From assembly GCF_910592395.1 (NCBI RefSeq), contig NW_027020282.1, forward strand, positions 60,001 to 124,000: a stretch of 64,000 nucleotides of DNA, read 5' to 3'. Shown in pieces: positions 24,701 through 35,910 of this stretch (position 1 is its first letter; every line of letters starts with the position of its first letter). Source of the DNA: Lineus longissimus. Taxonomy: Eukaryota > Nemertea > Pilidiophora > Heteronemertea > Lineidae. A program made the translations under genes and the position numbers. The notes under the pieces are model-generated. The model saw only the letters and a list, made by a program, of their open reading frames with translations. It ran no database searches and was not told the origin of the DNA.

Positions 24701-25767
24701 GTACCAGGTCCAGGATTAGGTCCAGGATTAGGACCAGGATGAAAACCAGGGCCCAGAGGCCCCTGAGAAGGTCCTGACTGAGGATTTGTGTTACCTTGGG
24801 TGGGCAGTCCCTGCTGTTGCTGAGCTTCAAGTTCTTGGTCACGTCTCCTTTTAAAACAGAAACCCATCTCATGACCATCACGACCACAATACGTACAATG
24901 CCGAGCCCTCCTACCAGGGGCTGTACTAATCTGACCGAGAGCAACCAGCGCATCATTTAGCTTTTTCGAAAGCGCGTCTATCTGCTTCTGCATACCAGGT
25001 CCCGACGGTCCGTCTGCGACACCCGGCCTCGTCATGTTCACCTTCTGGGGACCCTTCCTAGCCTCTCCAGGTTTCTCGGCCCTTTGGAAACTTTCCTCAG
25101 CCAGCGCCCTAGACAAAGCATCGTCCAAGGTGTCGCAGTCGGCCCGCCTGACCTGGAGCCGAACTTCCCTATCGGTTAGTGCCTGAGTAAAGTAGTCCAC
25201 CGCCATCTCTTCCCGTATCGCCACTCCTGCCGATGGAAAGGCCTTCAAGACCAGACGACGGATGTCTGCGGCCAATTGGACGTAAGTCTCTGTTTCAAGC
25301 TTACGCCGCGCCGCCAGTCTGGCCTTGAATACCTTCACATCAGCAGGGCAACCCCGCAGCCTGAAAGTTTCACAAAAGGTATCGAAATTACATTTCTCAA
25401 AATCATGCATGTCTTTGTAAACACGAAAAGCATCGTCCTTAAGTCGCAAGGGCACAAAACTCATTAGCTGCTCCTCTGACCAATGGTTCACCCTCTGCAC
25501 AATTCGCACTCTTTCCACCCAATCTTCGAAATCTGTCTTACCATCGTTATTATACCAATCCGGTAACACCACCGGTTTCTTATGGAACAGCTCGTCATCG
25601 GACTCAGCTGTTGCCCCATAAGGAGTCGAATAACGCATCCGACCAGAAGAACCCGGAGTTGCGGGCGGTGGTGGCCCAACCATCACATTCGTCATCTCTT
25701 CCTGCATCCCCTGCAGGGCTGTGCCAATCTGCGACAGGAATTCGTCTACCCGTCCAGATGGGTCCAT
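24682..25767 (-). CDS. gag: Gag polyprotein with one CCHC zinc knuckle
   Basis: Start chosen at the ATG at 25767 (MDPSGRVDEF; GAACATGG context). The frame is open to 25872, but that extension is Phe/Tyr-rich and not Gag-like. From this start it is 361 aa. Residues 60-230 resemble a retrotransposon capsid (FEDWVERVRIV, LRLKDDAFRVY). A Lys/Gln-rich predicted coiled segment is at 258-280. The zinc knuckle is C291-x2-C294-x4-H299-x4-C304. A Pro/Gly-rich repeat (GPNPGPNPGPG) precedes the TAG at 24682-24684. Gag forms the particle and binds element RNA. It ends shortly after the frameshift heptamer, so most ribosomes would make Gag alone. Confidence 0.93.
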   Translation of the reverse strand: MDPSGRVDEFLSQIGTALQGMQEEMTNVMVGPPPPATPGSSGRMRYSTPYGATAESDDELFHKKPVVLPDWYNNDGKTDFEDWVERVRIVQRVNHWSEEQLMSFVPLRLKDDAFRVYKDMHDFEKCNFDTFCETFRLRGCPADVKVFKARLAARRKLETETYVQLAADIRRLVLKAFPSAGVAIREEMAVDYFTQALTDREVRLQVRRADCDTLDDALSRALAEESFQRAEKPGEARKGPQKVNMTRPGVADGPSGPGMQKQIDALSKKLNDALVALGQISTAPGRRARHCTYCGRDGHEMGFCFKRRRDQELEAQQQQGLPTQGNTNPQSGPSQGPLGPGFHPGPNPGPNPGPGTGNPHF

Positions 25768-26121
25768 GTTCAAGCTAACACAAATATCAAAATAAAAATA
25801 AAAAATTGGCCACTCACCGAGCTTTCCTGATGATCCACACCTAGCGTGCAATAAACTAAATCTAAACTTCAAATGAATAACATTGTCTCATCCACTCATC
25901 TCCACCGCATAGCATGACACACCAGACTGACCAGAAATTCCAAAAAGTTTCCCATGATACATTTAAACCAGCAATATTACCTTGACAAAAAAAAAACACA
26001 CGTCAGCCAAAAACAGGCTACCTCCCCCCTCCAACAAGTGTCACGACCCAGTGACAACTCACAGGAAGCAGAAAAAGTGAAATATAGATAGCAATTAGTA
26101 AGTATTACCGGCCAATGAAAA

Positions 26122-26135
26122 CCACGCGGGTGCCA
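26122..26135 (-). other. Primer-binding site of the retrotransposon
   Basis: On the minus strand, TGGCACCCGCGTGG begins 2 nt after the 5' LTR. TGG is the complement of a tRNA 3' CCA. I could not name the tRNA. Confidence 0.7.
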
Positions 26136-26137
26136 AT

Positions 26138-27368
26138 TGTAACGACCGTCCTTGTCAATGGAATTGTCGTTAATGAGTTCCCGTCAACCCCTGGCAAAAT
26201 GAATGAACCTTCACCAGCGTTGACGAGAACCAGAGTTTGTGGGGGTGTGCATTGACCGATAAATTATAAGCGCTAGAATATACCCAAAATATGTTTATTA
26301 TGAACAAACTAGATTCCAGATTTCACTTCACATTCATCCAACCCAATAAACTGCATGGCCAACCAGATATGACCCCAGGTTACCCAAATTCCTTCTCACC
26401 ACACTTGTTCTACCAACAACCCAGAAGCCTAAATTCCCCTGTCAAAACGACATCTAATTGGAGGAGAAATCACCTATTAATCAAAGTACCAGTCAGATGA
26501 ACCAAAGCCAATGTAAATCTATACAGGGTGGCCCAAAACAGTTCACCAACCAAGACATGGAACCTCCGAACTAAGATTCCCCAGAACTTGTATCACCTGG
26601 AATCACTTTCTGATTATGTAACTCAAAACCTATGCCAAGCAGGGAAGTCAGAACAAGATTAAACACTATCAAAATCCAGTATAAAACAAGTGACATGATC
26701 ATGACATGTCGGACAGGAATTGTGGGCAACTTTGCCCAGCTTCTTCACACAAAGTTCCAACTCAAACAAACTAAAAGAAACCTCAGGAAAACCCGGTCAG
26801 TCTGGCCATAACAGGATATTGACAAACCCAGCCCTAGAGGCACACGAAGGGGGTAAAATTATAGGTCACATGGCAGAAATACGGAACTCGGAATTTGAGG
26901 GTTTATACTCACAAGAAAAGCCAAAAGTCAGCAAACGTTCCCATGTACATGACATACATGGTGAAGATTGGGCGTGTCACACCATGCAGCGGTTCAGAGA
27001 GATGAGACAAAAATGTAGGCTCTACTCAGCCATAGGAACCAAGCAAAATCACAGAAAGAAAAGGTCTACCCGTCTGGTAGCAAGCGCGCTAGGTATGGAC
27101 ACTGATCAAAGCTAGGGCCCAGTTTTATACAGAAAGATTACCTCATCTCAACGAACCAATGCCTGCCGTAACAGCCAGAATTCACCAACCCTATTACAAA
27201 GTAAGCCACACAAAAGAAGCTAAAATCATTAGCCCAGAACACAAAGGAGACCAACGATCATCACTTGAAAATACCTCAGGAGATTACCAAATTATAGGCC
27301 CAAGCAAACCAGGTCAAAATTATGACATAACCATTAACCATGCAAGGCCCATAACGACTTCCGTTACA
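26138..27368 (-). repeat. 5' LTR of the retrotransposon (right copy)
   Basis: Same length and ends as the left LTR. On the minus strand TATAAAA at 27123-27129, about 240 nt from the LTR start, is a candidate core promoter. The leader between this LTR and gag (25768-26137) is non-coding. Confidence 0.93.
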
Positions 27369-27445
27369 CTGATATGCAAAACCGCGAGGAGCTGCATTAA
27401 CTTGGCCTACATTATTTACCATACATTACACACCCGGTACAGGTA

Positions 27446-30001
27446 CAATCTCGGTCAGAAGTTATTAACCACCTGATATTTGTAAATTACTCCGTTATTC
27501 CCCAATATTTTTTCACCAATTTCTGATGCATGGTAGTTAGGTCATTTGTCCATCATTTGGCAAAATGATTTTTCTGATCAATGGGCGGACTTCGGTTTTG
27601 TCGTTGTTCAAAGATTACCGGTCCAATTGAGATTTTCTTAAACTCTGCAATTCCTGAAAATTTTCACCTGTAAAATCTTCTTGTTACTGCATAGATGGAT
27701 ATTACCATCAAACATTTTCAAAATATTTTAATTTTTTAACGTGAAAATGTCAACTTTGTTGGGATTTTGGCACTCTGTTTCTGTGTCCAGTGAACAGCAC
27801 TCCGAGATGACCCCCTTTCTATAGTTTGGTTTAGTGGTTTTCCTAGACTTCATCAGTTTCATAATTGACATCCTGATTGAATGGTTGAAACTGACCTGCA
27901 TTCATCCTTTAGGAAGAACATGGCATGGGGTTGTAAGATCGCCTATTATATTAGGCCTTGGCCATTGAAAATACTCTCAGTATCTCCTGAATAGCCAGGA
28001 TGAACCTGGAAAGCACCCAAGTTTTGATCTGTTCAGTCTGCTGTCAACACATGTTTTGATATGCCGAGGACACATGGCTCAAGAGAACTTTCTGAGTATC
28101 AGAAAGGTCAGTTGATGTCATTGAAAGCTGCAGGGAGGAGTAATCGAAATGTGGCAAGGGAAATTGGTTGTTCTCATGCAACAGTGCAATTTTGGTGGAC
28201 CCGCTTCCACAATGAAGGAAATCTTCATCGCCGAGAAAGACCAGGTGCCCCAAAATGCACCACTGAACGAGAGGATAGACAGCTTGTTAGGCAATCGAGG
28301 ATGCATCCGTTCAAAAATGTGAAATCCTTAAGAAATGATGTGGGTTTGAAGGCCAGCCTTTCAATTGTTAAGCGGCGCCTCAGAGTGGCAGGACTAAACG
28401 GTTGCATTGCAGCACAGAAGGACAAACTAACTGATGCCCACAAGTTGAGCAGATACAACTTTGCAGTGGCTCATCAAGACTGGACTATTGAACATTGGCG
28501 TCAAGTTGCATTCACTGATGAGAAGACTTTTGTCGTTGGAGATAATGGTCAAGTTTTCGTTCGCAGGCCAAAAGGCCAACGCTTTCATTCAGAATACATC
28601 AAAATTGTTCAAAGAAGTGGTAGATTCAGCGTGCCTGTCTGGGCATGGATGAATTCACGTGGAGACGGACAGATAGTGCGTATAAATGGGAGGTTTAACC
28701 AGAATCAGTATCTGCAAGTTCTTGCAGATCAGATGGACAACATTCATCATGCTTTTCCTGACAGACTTATTTATCAACAGGATAAAAGTCCAATACACAC
28801 AGCTAGGCGTGTTGGACAGTGGCTTCGTGACCGGGAAATTGAAGTTTTGGACTGGCCTTCTAAAGGGGCTGACATGTCGCCAATTGAAAATGTTTGGTCA
28901 AAGGTTCAGAGAGATGTGGACTTTACAAATGTTACTAATCAGGATGAACTGTGGCTTGCTGTCGAGGAAAGTTGGAATCGTCTTCGTGAGGACCACGAGT
29001 ATTGGGAGGGATTGGTTGTGTCACTTCCTGATAGAATGAGGGCTGTTATAGAATCTAGGGGTGACTGGACTAGGTTTTGAATAAACTGTTGTTGTATGGT
29101 GATAGTAAAGGTGGGGTAGAGACTAAGCACAGTAAAAAAACCGACTATAGTCTGGTTCAATCTAGAGGTGAACCATTGGAATGCCAGTGTGGAACAGTCA
29201 ATTTTGACCACAAGATTTTATTTGCGTGTTGCCCTTATGAAATGAACTTCTGGCTGAGAATAGTCCATGGGCCAATGTTTATTATTGAGCAAGGTCATCC
29301 GATTCATTATGCCATAACATGTAACCTTAATTATGTCATTATTGCCACACTCTAACCACAAACTACATTTCCAATGGTCCACCTCTAGGTTGAACCAGAC
29401 TATAAACATCTTTAAAAAAGCCCGTGTAGATTTCCCAAGTTTAGGCCATGAATTACACTGAAAATAAATGCCAAGTTACAAAATAATTTCTCTCCATTTT
29501 CCTTTGACAATAGCAGTTGTTATTCAATAAGACCATAATCTGATCAGCTTCTATTCAAGATGATCAATGAATGCAAAATAACCCATAAAAGGCCTCATTG
29601 GACCTTTGTTAATAGGGAAGTGGTGAAGCTTGAGGGGTCATCTCGGAGTGCTGTTCACTGAACACAGAAACAGAGTGCCAAAATCCCAACAAAGTTGCCA
29701 TTTTCACGTTAAAAAATCAAATATTTTGAAAATTTTTGATGGTAATATCCATCTATGCAGTAACAAGAAGATTTTACAGGTGAAAATTTTCAGGAATTGC
29801 AGAGTTTAAGAAAATCTCAATTGGACCGGTAATCTTTGAACAACGACAAAACCGAAGTCCGCCCATTGATCAGAAAAATCATTTTGCCAAATGATGGACA
29901 AATGACCTAACTACCATGCATCAGAAATTGGTGAAAAAATATTGGGGAATAACGGAGTAATTTACAAATATCAGGTGGTTAATAACTTCTGACCGAGATT
30001 G
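27446..30001 (+). mobile_element. Tc1-type DNA transposon with long inverted repeats, apparently intact
   Basis: The left repeat 27446-27814 begins CAATCTCGGTCAG. Its near-perfect reverse complement is 29634-30001, so each is ~369 bp with only a few mismatches. TA flanks both ends (27444-27445 and 30002-30003), the expected Tc1/mariner target. One uninterrupted 339-aa transposase lies between. The transposon starts 75 bp after the LTR retrotransposon. Near-identical repeats and an open transposase imply recent movement. Confidence 0.95.
28061..29080 (+). CDS. Tc1/mariner-superfamily transposase, DD34E
   Basis: 339 aa, the usual length for Tc1 transposases. Residues 10-50 form a first helix-turn-helix (SEYQKGQLMSLK...GCSHATVQFWW). 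A basic Arg/Pro linker follows (RRERPGAPK), then a second helix-turn-helix at about 68-112; together a paired-like DNA-binding half. The catalytic triad is D153 (FTDEKTF), D241 (YQQDKSPIHTA) and E276 (MSPIENVW), with 34 residues between D241 and E276. It cuts the element at its inverted repeats and pastes it at TA. All catalytic residues are present and there is no frameshift. The start ATG is the first in the frame after the left repeat. Confidence 0.96.
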   Translation: MPRTHGSRELSEYQKGQLMSLKAAGRSNRNVAREIGCSHATVQFWWTRFHNEGNLHRRERPGAPKCTTEREDRQLVRQSRMHPFKNVKSLRNDVGLKASLSIVKRRLRVAGLNGCIAAQKDKLTDAHKLSRYNFAVAHQDWTIEHWRQVAFTDEKTFVVGDNGQVFVRRPKGQRFHSEYIKIVQRSGRFSVPVWAWMNSRGDGQIVRINGRFNQNQYLQVLADQMDNIHHAFPDRLIYQQDKSPIHTARRVGQWLRDREIEVLDWPSKGADMSPIENVWSKVQRDVDFTNVTNQDELWLAVEESWNRLREDHEYWEGLVVSLPDRMRAVIESRGDWTRF

Positions 30002-30003
30002 TA

Positions 30004-30163
30004 CATGAACAAATGCAATGCACTGCAACATATGTACAGGGAAGTATGTATGCATTGCAAGCCATGTGTCCAAACTCTATCAAGGTGAACGTTAGTTAGT
30101 AAATAAGGGTGAACTCTTTCAAATTTAACTCTATTTTATCCCCCCCCCCCACCACTTCACTAG
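30004..30163. other. Short spacer with a poly-C run
   Basis: About 10 C in a row near 30141. Nothing else recognised. Confidence 0.4.
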
Positions 30164-31279
30164 TTTTTAGCTCACCTCTTAGCAGAGGTGAGCTTATCCC
30201 ATACCGTGGCGTCCGTCGTCCGTCGTCGTCGTCGTCGTCGTCCGTCGTCCGTTAGCAGGGCACGTTTCGTAACTGTTAGAGCTATTGAGTTGAAACTTGG
30301 TACACATGTACCCTTATGTAATGACACCTTGGAGACCAAGTTTCGGTCCGATTCGTTTCATGGTTTGGCCACCAGGGGGCCAAACGTTAAAAGTGAAAAT
30401 AGGCAATATCTCCCTTAATAGTAGTCGGGAAATTTTGAAAAAAATATGGTAGGTACTTCTAGCAAAGGTGCATCATATATCCTCCGGGTTTTTGATTTGA
30501 CCTCCTTTTCAAGGTCACAGAGGTCAAATGGTGTAAATTGGCCGTTAGGATGTAACGATGGCACGTTTCTAAACTGCAATGACTATTGATACCAAATTTG
30601 GTACACATTTACCCCTTAGTCAGGTGATCTCAGGGACCGAAGTTTGGTCCAATATGATTCACCACTTGACCACCAGGGGGCAAAATCTAAAAACCTTAAA
30701 AATGTGATTATTCCTTAACTTCTTGCCCGATTGCCACCAATTTTATATCATGGGTACATCTAACCACCATACAGTATATGTCACCCAGGTTTTTAATTTG
30801 ACCTTCTTGTCAAGGTCACAGAGGTCAAATGGCGTAAATTCGCCGTCAGGCCGTAACTATGGCACGTTTCTTAACTGCAATGACTATTGATCACAAATTA
30901 AGTACACATGTACCCCTTGGTCAGGTGATCTAAGGTACCGAAGTTTGGTGCGATCTGATTTGCCGTTTGGCCTCCTGGGAGGGGGCCAAATCCTAAATTC
31001 TTCAAAATGCCATTATTCCTAGTAATGACTTGCCCGATTGGCACCAATTTTATATCATAGGTACATCTAATTCTAACAACCATTCAATGTGTCACCCGGG
31101 TCTTCTTTGATTTGACCTACTTTTCAAGGTCACAGAGGTCGAATGTTATGTAAATTGGCCATTTTGGGGAAATTGTAATTGCTTGGACCTACATCAAACC
31201 TAACACTACATGACACAATACCATGCTCTTTATCCATCTTTCCTCCACATGAGGTGAGCACAATGGCCCTGGCCATTTC
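30164..31279 (+). mobile_element. AGCTCACC-family element, copy C (full length)
   Basis: Complete, with the shortest GTC tract of the plain copies (about 30219-30241). CTCF-core matches at 30369-30380 and 30670-30681. Its 3' end (GGCCATTTCATTT) abuts copy D directly, head to tail. Confidence 0.85.
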
Positions 31280-32456
31280 ATTTAGCTCACCTCTTAGCAG
31301 AGGTGAGCTTATCCCATACTGTGGCGTCCGTCGTTCGTCGTCGTCGTCGTCGTCCGTCGTCGTCCGTCGTCCGTTAGCAGGGCACGTTTCGTAACTGTTA
31401 GAGCTATTGAGTTGAAACTTGGTACACATGTACCCTTATGTAATGACACCTTGGAGACCAAGTTTCAGTCCGATTCGCCACCAGGGGGCCAAACGTTAAA
31501 AGTGAAAATATGCAATATCTCCCTTAATAGTAGTCGGGAAATTTTGAAAAAAATGTGGTAGGTACTTCTAGCAAAGGTGCATCATATATCCTCCGGGTTT
31601 TTGATTTGACCTCCTTTTCGAGGTCACAGAGGTCAAAGTTTGCTGATTCACTGAACAGTAGCATGTTTCCTATCTATTTTAGCTAGAAGGTTTTAAACCA
31701 GTGTGAACATGTATCTGGGGATTCTCTATTCCACCCTAAAAATTTCGGCCGTTCGGACATCAAATATGGCCGCCAGGCAGCCATCTTGAAAAATAAACAC
31801 AGTACAACAATAAATAAATACAGTTGCAGCCAAATTTGATCTGGATGTATATCTATGTACTCTCTACTAAATCCTTGATTTTTTATCAAATGTGATAGCC
31901 AATATGGGTGCCAGGCGGGCATCTTGAAAAATTCTTAGTTTGGCCACCCGGGGGCCAAATTTAATGTCCAAAGTTAAAATGTTTGATTGCTCGTTTAATA
32001 GTGGTCTGATTTTCATAACATTTTTATGGTAGGTACTCCTAGCAAGGCTAAATTTCATGAATGTGGGTTTTTGATTTGTCCTACTTCTCAAGGTCACAGA
32101 GGTCAAAGTTTTCCTATGGCACCGCCATTTTACAATGACGGCACGTTTTGTCACTGCTTTAGCTACAGATCCCTAACTTGGTACGAATGTACCCCTATAC
32201 TCTTAGACTAAACTGCAGTCTTTTTCTGATTCTCAGTTTGGCCAGCAGGGCCCCAAATGTTAATAGTGGACTCTCCCCTAAGAGTGCCTTGAAATGCTGC
32301 TAAGTGGGATAAATTCAACTCACGCATTATTTTATCTCTCATGTAATTTCATTGTAAAACATTACTTCATTTCTTTCTTACATTTAAAACCATGCTAATG
32401 CTTCATCCATCTTCCCTTCACAAGAGGTGAGCACAATGGCCCTGGCCATTTCATTT
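31280..32456 (+). mobile_element. AGCTCACC-family element, copy D (divergent interior)
   Basis: The first ~360 bp match the other copies, with an interrupted GTC tract and loss of about 14 bases before CCACCAGGGGGC at 31478. From about 31640 the interior is different: it has its own GGCACGTTTTGTCACTGC unit near 32138 and AGGTCACAGAGGTCA near 32090. The end returns to AGGTGAGCACAATGG and the GGCC hairpin. It is either an older subfamily with a converted 5' end, or a chimera. Confidence 0.75.
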
Positions 32457-33140
32457 AAATACCTGTATTTTGTATAACCTCCTTTTCTGTCCTGCTTTTG
32501 TGAGCTTCATTACTGTCAATCTTTAAACAGATATGATACTGTAGCATCTTTTTCTTAATCCCCGTAAGACCCTTCTTTGCATCGCTAGGGAAAATTGACC
32601 ACAGTGATATAATGGCTTGTACAGCATGCAGTTATATGATTTAAAAAAATATTTATCCTCTGTTCTTTCTTATTTCTTTTTACCAGCAACTTTGATTTAG
32701 AGGCAGGTAGTTTCTGTTTCTTTTTTTATCCATTAGTTTTGGAAGTGGTGGAAAAAAACTTGATTTTCTAGTTTTTTTTCTCCATATCCATCAAAAACTA
32801 GAGAGGGAATCAATGTCTGATATTGGACATTAATACTGATCTCATAGAATTTGGGTGACCTCTACCGTTCATTCTTCTTTGGTATACCAGCCACTAACGT
32901 GACTGTTTGAACAGTCCTTTGCCACGTATTAAATGGCACCACACCATTGGCGACGGTGTGTAACAAATTTCATGTGACTATCTGTTTTGAAGTTGTAATG
33001 TTGCTGCAACAATGTCATGACTTGGCAAGGGACTGAATGGTCTTGTTAATGTTCAAATGGTTCAGATTCATTTATTTCAGATGAAAGTTTGCTGCCTGTA
33101 GGAGGATTTTTGCCCTTTTATCGGCATGGATGGTACCCAT
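32457..33140. other. Non-coding spacer
   Basis: AT-rich, with short T and A runs. No gene or repeat recognised. Confidence 0.4.
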
Positions 33141-33445
33141 TTTTGGCTCACCGTAGGGGAGTTTATACAACACCGTTGTGTCCATCGTTGTCGTCTTCGT
33201 CTGTATCCTGTTTTAAAAATGTTTATTAACCACTAGAGCTATGAAATTGAAACTTTGTACACAGGACCCCCCAGGTCAGGTGACCTCTGACAATGAATTT
33301 CGGTCCAATCTGATTCTCGACTTGGCCACCAGGGGCCCAGAAGTGGAAACCTAAAAAGTGTGATATCTCTCCTCTGAGCGACTCAATTTCGATAAAATTT
33401 TGATGGTAGGGTCTCCTAGTGAGAACACATCACATATCATACAGG
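33141..33445 (+). mobile_element. Older relative E, 5' part (interrupted)
   Basis: Starts TTTTGGCTCACCGTAGGGG, followed by a degenerate GT/C-rich tract, a unit with GAAACTTTGTACACAGGACC, and CCACCAGGGGCC near 33327. It breaks off at ATCATACAGGTTTTT, where copy F begins. It resumes at 34578. Confidence 0.65.
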
Positions 33446-33501
33446 TTTTTAGCTCACCTCTTAGCAGAGGTGAGCTTATCCCATACCGTGGCGTCCGTCG
33501 T

Positions 33502-33539
<38 letters not shown>

Positions 33540-34577
33540 CGTCGTCCGTTAGCAGGGCACGTTTCGTAACTGTTAGAGCTATTGAGTTGAAACTTGGTAC
33601 ACATGTACCCTTATGTAATGACACCTTGGAGACCAAGTTTCGGTCTGATTCGTTTCATGGTTTGGCCACCAGGGGGCCAAACGTTAAAAGTGAAAATATG
33701 CAATATCTCCCTTAATAGTAGTTGGGAAATTTTGAAAAAAATATGGTAGGTACTTCTAGCAAAGGTGCATCATATATCCTCCGGGTTTTTGATTTGACCT
33801 CCTTTTCAAGGTCACAGAGGTCAAATGGTGTAAATTGGCCGTTAGGATGTAACGATGGCACGTTTCTAAACTGCAATGACTATTGATACCAAATTTGGTA
33901 CACATTTACCCCTTAGTCAGGTGATCTCAGGGACCGAAGTTTGGACCAATATGATTCACCACTTGACCACCAGGGGGCAAAATCCAAAAACCTTAAAAAT
34001 GTAATTATTCCTTAACTTCTTGCCCGATTGCCACCAATTTGATATCATGGGTACATCTAACCACCATACAGTATATGTCACACAGGTTTTTAATTTGACC
34101 TTCTTGTCAAGGTCACAGAGGTCAAATGGCGTAAATTGGCCGTCAGGCCGTAATTATGGCACGTTTCTTAACTGCAATGACTATTGATCACAAATTAAGT
34201 ACACATGTACCCCTTGGTCAGGTGATCTCAGGTACTGAAGTTTGGTGCGATCTGATTTGCCGTTTGGCCTCCAGGGAGGGGGCCAAATCCTAAATTCTTC
34301 AAAATGCCATTATTCCTAGTAATGACTTGCCCGATTGGCACCAATTTTATATCATAGGTACATCTAATTCTAACAACCATTCAATGTGTCACCCGGGTCT
34401 TCTTTGATTTGACCTACTTTTCAAGGTCACAGAGGTCGAATGTACTGTAAATTTTCCATTTTGGGGAAATTGTAATTGCTTGGACCTACATCAAACCTAA
34501 CACTACATGACACAATACCATGCTCTTTATCCATCTTTCCTCCACATGAGGTGAGCACAATGGCCCTGGCCATTTTT
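33446..34577 (+). mobile_element. AGCTCACC-family element, copy F, nested in E
   Basis: Full-length and close to copies A-C. GTC tract about 33501-33539; CTCF-core matches at 33666-33677 and 33967-33978. It sits inside element E at a T5 site: E sequence ends CAGGTTTTT before it and resumes after CCATTTTT with TTTCAAAGTCACAGAGGTCAAAG. F is therefore younger than E. Confidence 0.85.
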
Positions 34578-35165
34578 GTTGTATAAACTTACTTTTCAAA
34601 GTCACAGAGGTCAAAGTGTGCTGAATATTTGATAGGTGGCATGTTTCATTTCTATAATTGAGCTATTCATGGTCGCGGAGGTCAAGTTCGTTATCGGCAT
34701 CGCCACTAGGCAATAGTAGCACGTTTCGTCACCGCTGGTGTTACAGACTTGAAATCGTGTACATATGTACCCTAGGTCAAATGACCTCGGACTAAATTTG
34801 GATGTGATTTGATCCATGGATTGGCCACCAGGGGGCCAAAACCCGAAACACAGAAGTGCTATTTCTCCTGAACTAAAGCTGGACCATTTCCAAATATTTG
34901 TCATATGTACATCTAGTAAGGATACGTGACATAATACCCTTCAGAAGCACCCATCATGTCCGAGTCATTTGTGAAAAAAAAGTGAAAAGTGATATGTAAT
35001 CCTATATAAACCCTGCCTTATTTGGATGCATGGTACCTGGGTGTTTTATTTGACCTATATTTTAGGGTCAGGAAGGCCAAATGATGAAATTTGTCCAGAA
35101 AGTACATGTAACAATGGCTTGTTTATGTTTGAAACGGCGAGCGCAATGCTGCCTCGCCAGTTTAT
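34578..35165 (+). mobile_element. Older relative E, 3' part (continuation)
   Basis: Continues E after the insertion of F. It has AGCACGTTTCGTCACCGC, CCACCAGGGGGC at 34825-34836, and a final hairpin GGCGAG...CTCGCC near 35140-35165. It is diverged from the young copies throughout. Confidence 0.6.
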
Positions 35166-35773
35166 TTTGTAAAAAATCGTGCAGGGTAGATTGGTGGTAA
35201 GGGTATTCTTGACTAAGTATGCTGTATCTCAAGCTTTTAAGAATTTTAAACGGTCATTTGGTTATTTTCTTTTATACCTTTGTTTTTAAATGTTGATATC
35301 AAATTGATCTCACTCAGATGAATCAGAATATACTGTCACGTCATGTAGGAAATATGCAGTACCATTACAGGCACCAACAAGCACAGCTGCACTGGATGTC
35401 ATCACCTCCAGAAACTCCGGCCCCCTTGTAATACCTTTGAATACCTTTGTGTGCCCAGATTGCGCACATTTTAGGGCAAATGCACATTTTAAGGCAAAGG
35501 CGTATTTTTGGGGGGTTTGGAAACAGGCGAATTTCAATTCTCAGATTCCAGGAAATGTGTGGGTGTGTTTTTAATGGTACAATTGTACCTCTTTTACCTC
35601 GAATCGCATTTCTTCTTTTCCTCTTTCAATAATCAATTTCAATAATCAATTTCATAACGTCTTGGATTGCATGCTTGATGAACTTGTATGAATTGACTGA
35701 TAAATTCTTGTGATGAAGTATAAATTCAAATTGTCAGCTATGTTTAATTTTCTTTGGGAAGGTCAAATGACCT
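35166..35773. other. Non-coding spacer
   Basis: No gene seen. A short duplication of GCACATTTTA(A/G)GGCAAA occurs near 35464-35500. Confidence 0.4.
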
Positions 35774-35836
35774 GACGTCATTTTTAGCTCACCTCTTAGC
35801 AGAGGTGAGCTTATCCCATACCGTGGCGTCCGTCGT

Positions 35837-35910
<74 letters not shown>

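Larger units (their letters stand above)
19239..27368 (-). mobile_element. Apparently intact Ty3/gypsy-type LTR retrotransposon
   Basis: Total 8130 bp on the minus strand. LTRs 19239-20469 and 26138-27368 are each 1231 bp, begin TGTAACG and end CGTTACA, and show no difference in the stretches I compared. CTGA lies directly outside both ends (19235-19238 and 27369-27372), a 4-bp target duplication. Order on the minus strand: 5' LTR, primer site, ~370-nt leader, gag, -1 frameshift, pol (protease, RT, RNase H, integrase), purine tract, 3' LTR. Integrase after RNase H gives Ty3/gypsy order rather than copia. There is no env frame and no chromodomain seen. Near-identical LTRs and unbroken gag and pol mean a recent insertion. 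Confidence 0.96.
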
